Source of the DNA: an uncultured bacterium
Lineage (GTDB): Bacteria > Patescibacteriota > Saccharimonadia > Saccharimonadales > Saccharimonadaceae
Assembly (NCBI GenBank): GCA_938036155.1
Contig: CALHPA010000001.1
Span: forward strand, 62,001 to 126,000
Direction of reading: 5' to 3'
DNA length: 64,000 bases
Shown here piece after piece: positions 1-8,939 of the stretch; position 1 is the stretch's first letter; every line of letters starts with the position of its first letter. Made by a program: the position numbers and the translations under genes. The notes beneath the pieces are model-generated. The model saw only the letters and a list, made by a program, of their open reading frames with translations. It had not been told where the DNA came from and searched no databases.

Positions 1-442
1 AATATTTACTATTTCGAATGCAAAAATTCTATCTCGTAAAGGTTTCGAGGCAAAGAATTATCTTGAAGGTTTGAAGCTTTATATTTCGGTGGCAGAAAGC
101 GAACGACTAAAGTTCTCGCAAAGCTTGCAGAATTCTGAAAGATTCCAGACTGAATTTGGTGGTTCTCGCGTAAAACTTTATGAAAAACTTTTACCTTGGG
201 CAGCACTGTTTGGGCTAGAGAAGTCTTGGGCAAAAGTTCTTGAACTGCAGTTTCAAGATGAAGATTATCTACCAGACTGGTATATTGGCTCAACAGCCTT
301 TAATGCGATGGTGTTTTCGAACAGTTTGAATAGTTTTAATAGTGTGATGAACAGTTATTCCGCACCAAGTTCGGGAAGCTCTGGCGGAGGGGGCGGATTC
401 TCTGGTGGCGGCGCTGGCGGCGGTGGCGGTGGCGGTTGGTAA
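1..442 (+). CDS. DUF2207-type membrane protein, C-terminal part only
   Basis: The frame is open from the window edge (codons begin at base 2), so the start lies upstream. About 146 residues are visible. They hold the conserved tail of YciQ/DUF2207-like predicted membrane proteins: a KGFEAKNYLEGLKLYI block, then a YEKLLPWAALFGLEKSW block, then a low-complexity Ser/Gly tail (GGGGG runs) ending in Gly-Trp. The soluble helical segment plus Gly-rich end is typical of the family; its function is unknown. A hairpin terminator follows at 477. Confidence 0.75.
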   Translation, partial: IFTISNAKILSRKGFEAKNYLEGLKLYISVAESERLKFSQSLQNSERFQTEFGGSRVKLYEKLLPWAALFGLEKSWAKVLELQFQDEDYLPDWYIGSTAFNAMVFSNSLNSFNSVMNSYSAPSSGSSGGGGGFSGGGAGGGGGGGW

Positions 443-476
443 AACCGCACCTTTTATAAAGCAGATTTTCGAAAAG

Positions 477-504
477 TAGCTTGCAAAATTGCGGGCTATT
501 TTTT
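477..504 (+). terminator. Rho-independent terminator after the DUF2207 gene
   Basis: A 9-bp stem (TAGCTTGCA with TGCGGGCTA, two G-T wobbles) with a 4-nt loop is followed by six T residues. Confidence 0.75.
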
Positions 505-563
505 ATAGCAAAAAACATAACCGTATTGATTTTTTTATTTTTTTGTGATTAAATATAAACATT

Positions 564-3155
564 ATGAACAAATTTTGGGTTGGGTTGAAAAATAAAAAAG
601 TTTTAATAGTTATTTGTCTAGTATTTTTTTCTTTTTTTAGCAATAATTTTGCAAATGCTATTGATTTAACTAATCCTAATAGTAATTTTGTTACGCCTGA
701 TGAAGTTAAGAAAAAAGCAGAGCAAGAGAAGAAAAATAGAGAAATAGAAGAAAAAAGAAAAAAAGATAATCAGGTTGTTCCTACAGCCCCAACTAATAGA
801 TCTTCGCAACCTACAACAGATAAAACTCAACAGGATGTAAGAAATAATACGGCTAATAACGATAGAATTAAATGTGAAGAGGCATATAAGAAAGCTAAGG
901 CTGCTGGTGTTGATGAAAAAAAGCTGGATGAGCTCAAGAAAAAATGTAATTATTCTCCCGCAACAAACGATGGCGATTGGACTAAAAAGAATAATGAAGC
1001 CAAGGCTGCAATTGAGGAGATGGACAAGCAAACTAAGGAATCTAATAAAGACAAAAATTCTTGCGCTATTGAATGGATTGGTTGGATCGTTTGCCCGATT
1101 GTTCGTGGTTCAACTGGTGTTGTTGTTGGTCTGTATAATTTTATGCAAGCAAATTTCTTAAATATTAAATCTGATCAACTTTTTTCGAATTCTGGAAAGG
1201 GGCAAGAAGCATTTAAGCATTGGGTAGCGTTTAGAGATATTGCAAACATATTCTTTGTAATTATGATTGCAATAATAATTTTCTCGCAAGTAACTGGTGT
1301 TGGAATTTCTAACTATGGCATTAAAAAAATGCTACCAAAAATTATTATTTATGCAATTTTAGTCAATATTTCTTGGTATATTGTTGTAATTGCTATTGAT
1401 ATTTCCAATATTGTTGGTAGTACTTTATTTAAGTGGCTATCAAATGATGGAAATTGGAGCTTTTCTAGTGATGTTCAGAAAGAAACATCTCCTGTTGAAG
1501 GAATTCTAACAGGTACTGCGGCAACAGGTGCGCTTATCGCTGCCGGGGTTACTGCCGCTCTCGTTGGTGGAGCCACAATTCTTCTATTTATTGCTTCTGC
1601 TGCACTTGCTGTTGTAATGACTGTATTTATATTAATGATAAGGGAGGCAGCGATCATCGTTCTTGTTGTAACATCTCCTTTAGCCTTTGTTGCGGGACTA
1701 CTACCGAATACAGAAGGGTTTTTCAAAAAGTGGATCAAGCTTACGAAAAATATGCTAATGATTTACCCGATTTGTTCGTTAATAGTCGGTGGTGCTTTGT
1801 TTGTTTCTAATTTACTATATGGCGTAGTTGATGACCCTCTACTTAAAATTATTTATGGTGTTTTGCCTATATTGTCACTGTTTGCAATTATTGCGGTTAT
1901 TAAAACTGTACTTTCATTTATTGATGGATTAACTGGTGGAAATCTACGTGGTACTATTGATAAAATGTCTGGTAGAATTAATACAGCCGGTCAGAATTTA
2001 AACTGGACCAAAGCTTCGAGAGAAAAAGCTGCAAATAGAAGTATTGCTGGAATCCCTATTGGTAAAAATGCCCGTGCGGCAAAATATGAAGAGGGTCAAT
2101 ATAGAAGAAATCGTAATGAACTTCGAAAACTTCAAGCAAAGAGAAATCCTACTGCTTCAGACTATCGAAGGATGGGACAACTTGGTTCTGCTATTGGTGG
2201 CTTCGAAAAAGGTCAAACTGATGGAATGGTTACTGCTATGGCTTCGGGCATCGGCAGTAGTATATCAAATTTTGATTCTGAGCTCGCAAGAATTTCGAAT
2301 GTTTCTGATCCTGTCCAACAAGGTCTAATGTATAGCGCTCTTTCTCAAGCAGTAACAAAATCGGGACTTAACGGCGCTGGTCAAGCTGCTGCAATGAGTA
2401 GTATTGCTAATAGTGCTTTAAGTATTGGTGATGCTGAGCAAAGAAAATCTGTTGCCGCTCAAATCGCATCAAAAGCTGGTAGTGATATTAAGAAAGTTAA
2501 CCCTGCAGCAGCAAAAGCAGTTATGCAAGATTTTTCTTCAGGAAATATCAAATCTGTTCAAGATTTCGAAAATGATATCGCGACATATTCAGGTGCAAGT
2601 GCTAAGCAAATGGCCGATTGGTCTGATATGTCTAGTGCGAATGTTAATGATAACAAAGCACTCAAGGCAATGCAAGGTGCATTTAGTAGTGGCGACCAAA
2701 GTAAGATTTCGCAAGCGCAGAATATGGGTAAGATTGCCGAACAAGCTCTTGCCGCAAATGCGAATGGAACAATGTCTCTAACGCCAGACCAGCAAAAGAA
2801 TTTTACGGCAATGCAGAAGCTTGCTACGGCGCATGGTGGTGCAGCATCTTCACAAGCTGCAACTACATCCAATACTACATCAGCTCAAGCAACTTCAACT
2901 TCTGGTAATGCTTCGACTCAATCTAGAAAACAGCAAACGGTTAAAGTTGCTCCAAGCTATAACACCGTTGAAATTCCGCAATCTTCGAATATAGTTTCTA
3001 GAGGCGATTCTTCATATAATCCTGAGCCAGCATTAACAACCAAATCAATTTCTCCAGCAAATAATCAAGCACCATCGGCTGGAAATAATACGGCTCAACC
3101 TCGGCAAAGTGCAAGCGACCCAACTAAATCAAACAGGAAATTTGGCGCTAACTAA
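564..3155 (+). CDS. Large polytopic membrane protein, VirB6/TrbL-like
   Basis: The 863-residue protein has an N-terminal signal/TM segment (about residues 13-33), a highly charged Lys/Glu-rich stretch (about 45-165), then a hydrophobic core with roughly six to eight membrane segments (about 170-455), including TM blocks around 224-244, 255-285, 316-380, 398-418 and 424-454. The last 400 residues are Ala/Ser/Gln-rich and look cytoplasmic and disordered. This layout recalls VirB6/TrbL-like type IV secretion membrane proteins common in CPR genomes, but no catalytic motif is visible and no other T4SS gene is in the window. It is monocistronic, with terminators on both sides. The ATG at 564 lacks a clear Shine-Dalgarno. 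Function is an inference from topology only. Confidence 0.55.
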   Translation: MNKFWVGLKNKKVLIVICLVFFSFFSNNFANAIDLTNPNSNFVTPDEVKKKAEQEKKNREIEEKRKKDNQVVPTAPTNRSSQPTTDKTQQDVRNNTANNDRIKCEEAYKKAKAAGVDEKKLDELKKKCNYSPATNDGDWTKKNNEAKAAIEEMDKQTKESNKDKNSCAIEWIGWIVCPIVRGSTGVVVGLYNFMQANFLNIKSDQLFSNSGKGQEAFKHWVAFRDIANIFFVIMIAIIIFSQVTGVGISNYGIKKMLPKIIIYAILVNISWYIVVIAIDISNIVGSTLFKWLSNDGNWSFSSDVQKETSPVEGILTGTAATGALIAAGVTAALVGGATILLFIASAALAVVMTVFILMIREAAIIVLVVTSPLAFVAGLLPNTEGFFKKWIKLTKNMLMIYPICSLIVGGALFVSNLLYGVVDDPLLKIIYGVLPILSLFAIIAVIKTVLSFIDGLTGGNLRGTIDKMSGRINTAGQNLNWTKASREKAANRSIAGIPIGKNARAAKYEEGQYRRNRNELRKLQAKRNPTASDYRRMGQLGSAIGGFEKGQTDGMVTAMASGIGSSISNFDSELARISNVSDPVQQGLMYSALSQAVTKSGLNGAGQAAAMSSIANSALSIGDAEQRKSVAAQIASKAGSDIKKVNPAAAKAVMQDFSSGNIKSVQDFENDIATYSGASAKQMADWSDMSSANVNDNKALKAMQGAFSSGDQSKISQAQNMGKIAEQALAANANGTMSLTPDQQKNFTAMQKLATAHGGAASSQAATTSNTTSAQATSTSGNASTQSRKQQTVKVAPSYNTVEIPQSSNIVSRGDSSYNPEPALTTKSISPANNQAPSAGNNTAQPRQSASDPTKSNRKFGAN

Positions 3156-3162
3156 CTATAAA

Positions 3163-3198
3163 AACACTCTTTCGAAAAATAGAAGGGGTGTTTTTTTG
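3163..3198 (+). terminator. Terminator after the VirB6-like gene
   Basis: An 11-bp stem with two wobbles (AACACTCTTTC with GAAGGGGTGTT) is followed by a run of seven T. Confidence 0.75.
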
Positions 3199-3250
3199 CT
3201 TGAACTATGCTAAAATAAAATAAAGATAATCTTAAACTAAAAGGAGAAAT

Positions 3251-4585
3251 ATGAAAATTGCATTAATTGGTTTTGGACTAGAGGCGAAAAGTGCTTATGA
3301 CTATTTTAAAAGTATTGGTCAAAATAACAATTTTGAAATTTATGATGAAAACCAAAAAAGTAAAATTGAGCTACCAGATGGTGTTAAATTCTTTGGAGAT
3401 TTTCATGATTTTTCAAAAATTCAAGCAGATTTGATTGTGCGAACACCCGCAGTTAACCCTAACCGTTTGCCAAAAAATACTAAAATTACATCTGTCACGA
3501 ATTTATTTTTCGAAAAATGCCCAGCGCCAATTATTGGTGTAACTGGTTCAAAAGGTAAGGGAACGGTTTCGAGTTTTATTGCTGAGATTTTGCGTGCAGC
3601 CGGTTTGAAGGTTCACCTTGTTGGCAATATTGGTCTACCAGCGCTTAATGAGCTTTCGAAAATTCAAAAAGATGATGCTGTAGTTTATGAGCTCAGCAGT
3701 TTCCAGCTTTGGGATGCTCAAAAATCGCCGCATATTGCAATTTTGAATAATCTTGAAGTTGATCATCTCGATGTCCATGATGGTTTTAAAGATTATGTGG
3801 CGGCAAAAATGAATATTGCTAAAAATCAAACCGAGAACGATTTTTTTATTTTTAATGCTGAAAATCCAATAGTTTTAGAAAATGTCGAAAGCTTAAAAAA
3901 TCAGCTTAAGGCAGAGCTTCAGCCTTTTCAGGATTACAATTTAGCCCACATTCAAGAAAACCATTTTTTGTGGGGAAATGAAGCTCTCTTCGAAACTGAT
4001 ATTTTAAAAATTCCAGGCGAGCATAATCAAAAAAATGCTTGTGCCGCAATGATTGCAACTTTTGATTTCTTGCGTGAAAAAGGTTTTGAAATTGAGGAAA
4101 TTTTTGATTTTTGGCGAGAAGGGCTTTCGAAATTTACAGGTTTACCACATCGGTTGAAATTTGTTCGTGAGTTTAAGGGTGTGCGATTTTATGATGATTC
4201 AATCGCAACTACGCCAGGAAGTGCGATTGCAGCATTAAACTCTTTCGAAAAACCGAAAATTCTAATTCTTGGTGGAAGCAACAAGGGTGCAGACTTGAGT
4301 GAATTGATTGAAAAAATTTCGAAAATGCCAGAGCAAGAACTTCGAAAGGTAATTTTGATGGGGGCAGAATCTGAAAAACTAGCTCAGAAATTAATATCAA
4401 GCGGATTTAAGCGGTTTATAAATTTAGGTATAAAAACAAATATGCAAGAAGTTGTAAAAACTGCTTTCGAAAACGCAAAAAGTGGCGATGTGGTTATTTT
4501 AAGTCCAGCTCATGCCAGTTTTGATATGTTTAAGAGTTATATTGATCGCGGTGAACAATTTGTTGAAAATGTAAACCTTTTATGA
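3251..4585 (+). CDS. murD: UDP-N-acetylmuramoylalanine--D-glutamate ligase
   Basis: MurD adds D-Glu to UDP-MurNAc-L-Ala in the cytoplasm (peptidoglycan precursor synthesis). The 444-residue length is normal. A Rossmann-like N-terminal domain starts at IALIGFGLEAKSA. The ATP-binding loop reads GVTGSKGKGT (about residue 97), followed by the central ligase domain (ELSSFQL, NNLEVDHLDVH) and the C-terminal domain with ILGGSNKGADL and LSPAHASFDMF. The ATG has AAGGAG 5 nt upstream. It heads a tight murD-mscL-prfB run. It ends in TGA, one of the stops showing UGA is not reassigned. The other mur ligases are not in this window. Confidence 0.95.
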   Translation: MKIALIGFGLEAKSAYDYFKSIGQNNNFEIYDENQKSKIELPDGVKFFGDFHDFSKIQADLIVRTPAVNPNRLPKNTKITSVTNLFFEKCPAPIIGVTGSKGKGTVSSFIAEILRAAGLKVHLVGNIGLPALNELSKIQKDDAVVYELSSFQLWDAQKSPHIAILNNLEVDHLDVHDGFKDYVAAKMNIAKNQTENDFFIFNAENPIVLENVESLKNQLKAELQPFQDYNLAHIQENHFLWGNEALFETDILKIPGEHNQKNACAAMIATFDFLREKGFEIEEIFDFWREGLSKFTGLPHRLKFVREFKGVRFYDDSIATTPGSAIAALNSFEKPKILILGGSNKGADLSELIEKISKMPEQELRKVILMGAESEKLAQKLISSGFKRFINLGIKTNMQEVVKTAFENAKSGDVVILSPAHASFDMFKSYIDRGEQFVENVNLL

Positions 4586-4598
4586 TAAAATCTATATT

Positions 4599-5018
4599 AT
4601 GAATAAAAAACAAGTTAAATCTACAAAGAAATCTGCTTTAAAATTAAAAGCAGTAGACCCAAAAGCACAATTTGCGGGTTTTAAAAAATTTATTAAAGAT
4701 CAAGGATTGATCGGAATGGCGATCGGTTTAATTCTCGGAACAGCTTCTGGTGATCTTGTTAAGTCTTTGATTAATAATATTATTATGCCACCGCTCGGAT
4801 TTATTCTTGGCTCAGCCGAAGGCTTGAAGGGCGTTGTTTGGAATATGGGAAAAACGCCAGCAGGTAAAGAGGCGGTTCTTTCTTATGGTGCATTTTTAAA
4901 CGATGTTATTAACTTTTTGGTAATTGCATTCGTTGTATATTTTGTACTTTTGTTTGTTGAAAAACTTTTCGTAGACGACAACATTGAAGAAGAAGCTGAA
5001 AAGGTAACAAATAAATAA
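4599..5018 (+). CDS. mscL: Large-conductance mechanosensitive channel
   Basis: The protein is an inner-membrane osmotic safety valve that opens under membrane tension. The 139 residues carry the MscL signature near residues 25-45 (FKKFIKDQGLIGMAIGLILG), then TM1, the IMPPLGFILG segment, a short periplasmic-type loop and TM2 (about 100-122), ending in an acidic C-terminal helix. It follows murD by 13 nt. TATATT lies just before the ATG, so it may also have its own leaderless start. A positively charged N-terminal extension of about 25 residues is slightly longer than in E. coli. Confidence 0.95.
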   Translation: MNKKQVKSTKKSALKLKAVDPKAQFAGFKKFIKDQGLIGMAIGLILGTASGDLVKSLINNIIMPPLGFILGSAEGLKGVVWNMGKTPAGKEAVLSYGAFLNDVINFLVIAFVVYFVLLFVEKLFVDDNIEEEAEKVTNK

Positions 5019-5021
5019 ATT

Positions 5022-6101
5022 ATGGATAAGCTGAAAGCTCGCATTAGCGAAATTTTAAAGGAGCTTGAAAAAGCGAGCTTAAAGCTTAATCTTGAAAGCA
5101 AAAAAAATCAAATCTCAGATTTAGAGGCTGAAATTTCGAATCCAGAAATTTGGCTAAATCCTAAAACTGCACAAGAAAAAGTTAAAAAACTTGCCGATTT
5201 AAATAAAGAAATTCACCCTTGGCTAGTTCTAAAAACACAAGTTGAGGATATTTTAGAATTAGTAAATCTTAGTGATGATGAGCTTCTTGCGGAATTTGAA
5301 GCTCAAATTTTACAATTTGAAAATGATTTCGAAGAACTAAAAAAACAGCTTTTATTTGATGGTGAATTTGACAGTGGTGATGCTATCGTTCGAATTACAT
5401 CTGGTGTTGGCGGGACTGATGCGCAAGATTTTGCTGAAATGCTGGAACGAATGTATTTACGTTGGGCTGAAAAGAATAATCTAAAAACTGAGCAAATTGA
5501 GCGAAGTGTTGGTGAAGAAGCCGGAATTAAAACTAGTGTTTTCGAAATTCAAGGCCTTTATGCTTATGGTAAAATGCGAAGTGAAAATGGTGTGCATCGT
5601 TTGGTGCGGATTTCGCCGTTTAACAGTGGTGGGACTCGTGAAACGTCTTTTGCTCTAGTTGAAGTTTTGCCAAAAATTGATACGCCAGAACATGTTGAAA
5701 TTGCTGAAAAAGACCTTCGAATTGATGTTTATCGCTCTGGCGGAAAGGGCGGGCAAGGTGTAAATACAACTGACTCGGCTGTACGAATTACACACATTCC
5801 AACTTGTACTGTTGTGGCAATTCAGAATGAACGCTCACAAACGCAGAATAAAGAAACCGCAATGAATATTTTGCGTGGAAAGCTTGTGCAAATGAAAATG
5901 GAACAGCATGCACAGAATTTAAGTGAACTTCAAGCTGGAAAATCTGCCGATTGGGGCTCGCAAATTCGAAATTATGTTCTAAACCCTTATAAAATAGTTA
6001 AAGATACACGAACTAAGTATGAAGAAAAAGATGTTGAAAAGGTCTTAAATGGCGAAATTGACGGATTTATCTTTGCATTTTTAGAAAGTTCGAAAGAGTA
6101 A
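5022..6101 (+). CDS. prfB: Peptide chain release factor 2
   Basis: RF2 terminates translation at UGA and UAA. The 359 residues contain the codon-recognition SPF tripeptide (in VRISPFNSGGTRE, about residue 200) rather than the PxT motif of RF1, and the catalytic GGQ loop (GGKGGQGVN, about residue 245). The gene is an uninterrupted frame: the programmed +1 frameshift and internal UGA near codon 25 of E. coli prfB are not present. Its presence argues for the standard code, unlike the UGA-glycine CPR groups. It starts 3 nt after the mscL stop. Confidence 0.95.
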   Translation: MDKLKARISEILKELEKASLKLNLESKKNQISDLEAEISNPEIWLNPKTAQEKVKKLADLNKEIHPWLVLKTQVEDILELVNLSDDELLAEFEAQILQFENDFEELKKQLLFDGEFDSGDAIVRITSGVGGTDAQDFAEMLERMYLRWAEKNNLKTEQIERSVGEEAGIKTSVFEIQGLYAYGKMRSENGVHRLVRISPFNSGGTRETSFALVEVLPKIDTPEHVEIAEKDLRIDVYRSGGKGGQGVNTTDSAVRITHIPTCTVVAIQNERSQTQNKETAMNILRGKLVQMKMEQHAQNLSELQAGKSADWGSQIRNYVLNPYKIVKDTRTKYEEKDVEKVLNGEIDGFIFAFLESSKE

Positions 6102-6170
6102 AAACATAAGCATATAACAAAACTTCAATTTTGCGACACGCTTATTTTCTAATAAAATTTTAAAAAACTC

Positions 6171-6199
6171 TTGCAATAAAAAATCTTATACTGTATAAT
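6171..6199 (+). promoter_or_regulatory. Promoter of tRNA-Phe
   Basis: A -35-like TTGCAA (6171-6176), a 17-nt spacer and TATAAT (6194-6199) lie 11 nt before the mature tRNA 5 prime end. Confidence 0.7.
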
Positions 6200-6210
6200 T
6201 AATAAAGGTT

Positions 6211-6286
6211 GGCTCTTTAGCTCAGTTGGTAGAGCAGAGGCCTGAAGAGCCTTGTGTCCCCAGTTCAAGTCTGGGAGGAGCCACCA
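6211..6286 (+). tRNA. tRNA-Phe (anticodon GAA)
   Basis: The 76-nt cloverleaf can be drawn by hand: acceptor GGCTCTT with AGGAGCC (one G-T pair), D stem GCTC/GAGC, anticodon stem GAGGC/GCCTT with loop CTGAAGA (GAA at 6244-6246), T stem CCCAG/CTGGG with loop TTCAAGT, and an encoded ACCA 3 prime end. It has its own promoter and a terminator at 6302. Confidence 0.97.
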
Positions 6287-6301
6287 ATTTTTTGATAAAT
6301 T

Positions 6302-6320
6302 CCGCTTTGGCGGTTTTTTA
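6302..6320 (+). terminator. Terminator after tRNA-Phe
   Basis: A short CCGC-TTTG-GCGG hairpin is followed by six T residues. Confidence 0.65.
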
Positions 6321-6384
6321 TTTTTATAAAATAAAGTTTCGAAAAGCACTTGAAAAATTTAAAAACATAAGTATAATAGTAGAT

Positions 6385-7059
6385 ATGAATAGATTCAAAA
6401 AAGGTGCAGTTAAAGGTTCAACAATAGCAATTATTCTGTTGAGCATCGGTTTTGCTGGTGCTGGTTCATTTGGAATTTGGGCTTATATTGAATACAACAA
6501 TGTAAAAACAGATGTTGAGGGAAAAATTGATTTACAGGTTGCTGAAGGAAAACGAAAACAGCAAGAAGATGATGAAAAGAAATATAACGAAGAGCGACGA
6601 AAAACCGTTAAAGAATTTCGTGCTCCAGAAGATTTAGGAAAGGTAACTTTTAGTTATCCAACATTCTGGAATCAATATGTCGAATCTAACGGTTCTGATC
6701 GAAAGGGATTCTTCTCTTATTTCTATCCAGATACAGTGCCACCAGTTCCAAAAGACGGCAAAGATACTCAGCGTTTCGGTTTGCGCGTAGCTATTTATGA
6801 GAAGAGTGTAGACGAAGTTCTTAAAGAATTTAACGAAGCTATCAAAAAGGGTGAGCTTTCTTCTGAAGCCGTAACGGTTAATGGATATCCAGCAACAAAA
6901 ATTGCAGGATTATTCCCTGGGCCGGAGAAGAATAATCGAATTCGTGGAACAGCTTATTATTTTAAATTAAACAGCAAAACTTTGATGATTCGAACCGACG
7001 CTGACACTTACAACAACGTCTTGAACGAAAATGTTTTAAGCACTCTGAAAATGGATTAG
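6385..7059 (+). CDS. Membrane-anchored hypothetical protein
   Basis: I do not recognise a named family. From the ATG at 6385 the product is 224 residues: basic N-terminus, one TM helix (about residues 9-30), a charged coiled-coil-like stretch (about 40-75), then a mixed alpha/beta extracytoplasmic domain (VTFSYPTFWNQYV onward) somewhat like PsbP/lipoprotein-type folds. The frame is open further upstream through the tRNA, but TATAAT at 6372-6377 lies only 7 nt before this ATG, which fixes the start and suggests a leaderless mRNA. It is probably an exported, membrane-tethered protein of unknown role. Confidence 0.7.
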   Translation: MNRFKKGAVKGSTIAIILLSIGFAGAGSFGIWAYIEYNNVKTDVEGKIDLQVAEGKRKQQEDDEKKYNEERRKTVKEFRAPEDLGKVTFSYPTFWNQYVESNGSDRKGFFSYFYPDTVPPVPKDGKDTQRFGLRVAIYEKSVDEVLKEFNEAIKKGELSSEAVTVNGYPATKIAGLFPGPEKNNRIRGTAYYFKLNSKTLMIRTDADTYNNVLNENVLSTLKMD

Positions 7060-7095
7060 CTTTTAAAAATAGCAAAAATTTGCTATAATAAAAAT

Positions 7096-7812
7096 ATGGA
7101 TGAGCGGGAGTTTTTAAATCTGGTAGCAAAAGAAAGTAGTTTTCTTATTGCTGCTCACGAGATGAAAACCCCGCTTTCAATTATTCGCCAGCTTTCTTTA
7201 ACTTTAAATGATGATGAAATTGAGCTTTCTAATTCTGAAAAAAGCCGAATTTTGCGCCAAATTGATGTCACTAGTGAAAGGGCTTTGCGACTCGTTCAAG
7301 ATCTAACTAAAATTTCAAAACTTGAAGATGCAATGTTCGAGCTTGAGCCTATAAATTCGAAAAAAATCTGCAATGATGTGGTTGCAGAAATTGCCGATGT
7401 TTTCAAACTTCACGGTAGAGTTATTAGGTTTAAAAATGTTCGAAAAAATGAGTTAATCATGGCAAATTATGAATTGCTTCGTTCAATTTTGATGAACTTC
7501 TCAGATAACGCACTTTATTCTTCGAACGAAAAGAGCGAAGTTGAAATTAAAATTTCAAATATTGGTGAAAAAGTTCGAATTTCAGTTCGAGATTATGGCG
7601 AAGAATTACCGCTTTCAATTTGGCGTTCAGTTAAAAAACAGAATCATCAGCCGGTTCGAGCAAATTCTCGGCCGCAGAGTTCTGGTTTGGGTATTTTTAT
7701 TGCTCAAAGTTTTGCAGCGGCAATGGGAGCAAAAATTGGTGTGATTCGCCACCGTGATGGAAGCACTTTTTATGTTGATTTAAACCGTTCTGGTCAGTTG
7801 AGTTTGTTGTGA
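7096..7812 (+). CDS. Soluble histidine kinase without a sensor domain
   Basis: The 238 residues hold only a HisKA dimerisation domain and a HATPase_c domain. The phosphoacceptor is His21 in AAHEMKTPLS. An N box lies in NFSDNALYSS, a G1-like box in VRDYGEELPL and a G2 box in SSGLGIFIAQSF. There is no TM segment or recognised sensor, so it must take its input from a partner protein. TATAAT (7084-7089) is 6 nt before the ATG (leaderless). The 3 prime end overlaps the next gene by 4 nt, indicating translational coupling to its receiver. Confidence 0.88.
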   Translation: MDEREFLNLVAKESSFLIAAHEMKTPLSIIRQLSLTLNDDEIELSNSEKSRILRQIDVTSERALRLVQDLTKISKLEDAMFELEPINSKKICNDVVAEIADVFKLHGRVIRFKNVRKNELIMANYELLRSILMNFSDNALYSSNEKSEVEIKISNIGEKVRISVRDYGEELPLSIWRSVKKQNHQPVRANSRPQSSGLGIFIAQSFAAAMGAKIGVIRHRDGSTFYVDLNRSGQLSLL

Positions 7813-8174
7813 AAAAAATTTTAATTATTGAAGATAATACAATCTTGGCAGATAATTTTGAAATAATTTTGCGTTCAAATTTTTTAATTTCAAAAGTTAA
7901 TTCTGCGCAAAAAGCAATCTTAGAGATTGATAGAAGTTTGCCAGACTTAATTTTTCTTGATATTTTGCTTGAAGGCCACTCGGCTTTTGCTCTTTTAAAT
8001 GAATTGCAGAGCTATGCTGATACGGCAAAAATTCCAGTGGTGATTTGTTCAGATTTGGCAAGTGAAATAGATTTCGAAAGTTTAAAATTGTTTAATGTTC
8101 GTCATATTTTTGATAAATCGCAGGTTTCACCAAAAGAAATTCGCACAAAAATCAAGGAGATTTTAGATGAATAA
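7809..8174 (+). CDS. Stand-alone response regulator receiver
   Basis: A single CheY-like receiver of 121 residues with an acidic pair in IIEDN, phosphoacceptor Asp51 in LIFLDILLEG and a conserved Lys in the FDKSQ segment. No output domain is present, so signalling must go through protein contact. It starts with GTG overlapping the kinase stop (GTGA) and overlaps recO by 8 nt, so kinase, receiver and recO form one operon. Why recO sits with a two-component pair is unclear. Confidence 0.85.
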   Translation: MKKILIIEDNTILADNFEIILRSNFLISKVNSAQKAILEIDRSLPDLIFLDILLEGHSAFALLNELQSYADTAKIPVVICSDLASEIDFESLKLFNVRHIFDKSQVSPKEIRTKIKEILDE

Positions 8175-8838
8175 TTCACGCAAAAAAACTCTGGCTATAG
8201 TTTTGCGGCGAACTGATTTTAGCGAGGCCGACCGAATTATAAATTTATTAACTCCAAATGGCAAACAGGTGGCAATTGCGCGTGGCGTTCGAAAACCAAA
8301 ATCAAAGCTTGCTGGTGGAATTGAGTTTTTTTCGCTGAATGAAGTGGTTTTAATTGAAGGAAAAAGCGAAATGAAAACGCTTTCTTCAGCAAGAATGTGC
8401 GAGTTTTTTGGTGAAATTTTGAAAGATTTTGAAAGAACTGATTTTGCCTACCAAGCAATTAAAAAGGTTTCGAATCTTTGCGAGCATATTGAATCGGCTG
8501 ATTTTTTCGAAATTTTGTTAAAAGTCTTTCGCAGTTTGAATGATTTTGAAATCAGCTTAGATTTGGTTCGAAAATGGTTTATTCTTAAAATTGCAGAATT
8601 TTCTGGCGATGAAATTAATCTTGAAACAGATAAAAATGGCAAGAAATTGCAGGCAAATTTAAGGTATGATTTTGATTTTTATGATAAGGTTTTTGTGGAA
8701 AGTTTTAGCGGTAAATTTGATGCAAATGATATTAAATTTTTGCGGCTAATGGTTTCAAGCGAGCCAAAAGTTGTTTCAAAAATTAAAGGTTGTGATATTT
8801 TTTTGAACAAAATTGAAGAGATAATTCCAAGATTTTAA
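8167..8838 (+). CDS. recO: DNA repair protein RecO
   Basis: RecO works with RecF/RecR in loading RecA on SSB-covered ssDNA. The 223-residue protein has the N-terminal OB domain (LRRTDFSEADRIINLLTP..., then GVRKPKSKLAGGIEFF), typical of RecO, and a helical C-terminal half. I do not see the four-Cys zinc site of many bacterial RecO proteins. It overlaps the receiver gene by 8 nt and ends at a terminator. Confidence 0.88.
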   Translation: MNNSRKKTLAIVLRRTDFSEADRIINLLTPNGKQVAIARGVRKPKSKLAGGIEFFSLNEVVLIEGKSEMKTLSSARMCEFFGEILKDFERTDFAYQAIKKVSNLCEHIESADFFEILLKVFRSLNDFEISLDLVRKWFILKIAEFSGDEINLETDKNGKKLQANLRYDFDFYDKVFVESFSGKFDANDIKFLRLMVSSEPKVVSKIKGCDIFLNKIEEIIPRF

Positions 8839-8866
8839 AATAGGCTTTTAAAAGTCTATTTTTGTT
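8838..8866 (+). terminator. Terminator after recO
   Basis: An inverted repeat (AAATAGGCTTTT with AAAAGTCTATTT, one wobble) runs into a T tract; its first base is the last base of the recO stop codon. Confidence 0.6.
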
Positions 8867-8939
8867 ATTTACTTTTAAAAAAGAAAGTGGTATAATAATT
8901 TTAAGCATAAGTGTTTATATAATTAAAAAGGGAGAAAAA

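Noticed and set aside
336..518. Minus-strand frame opposite the Gly-rich tail
   Set aside because: It is antisense to GGN repeats and has no start context; a shadow of the DUF2207 gene.
6226..6384. Upstream extension of the 6385 gene through the tRNA
   Set aside because: The frame is open but would overlap the tRNA-Phe and its terminator; a TATAAT box 7 nt before the ATG at 6385 marks the real start.
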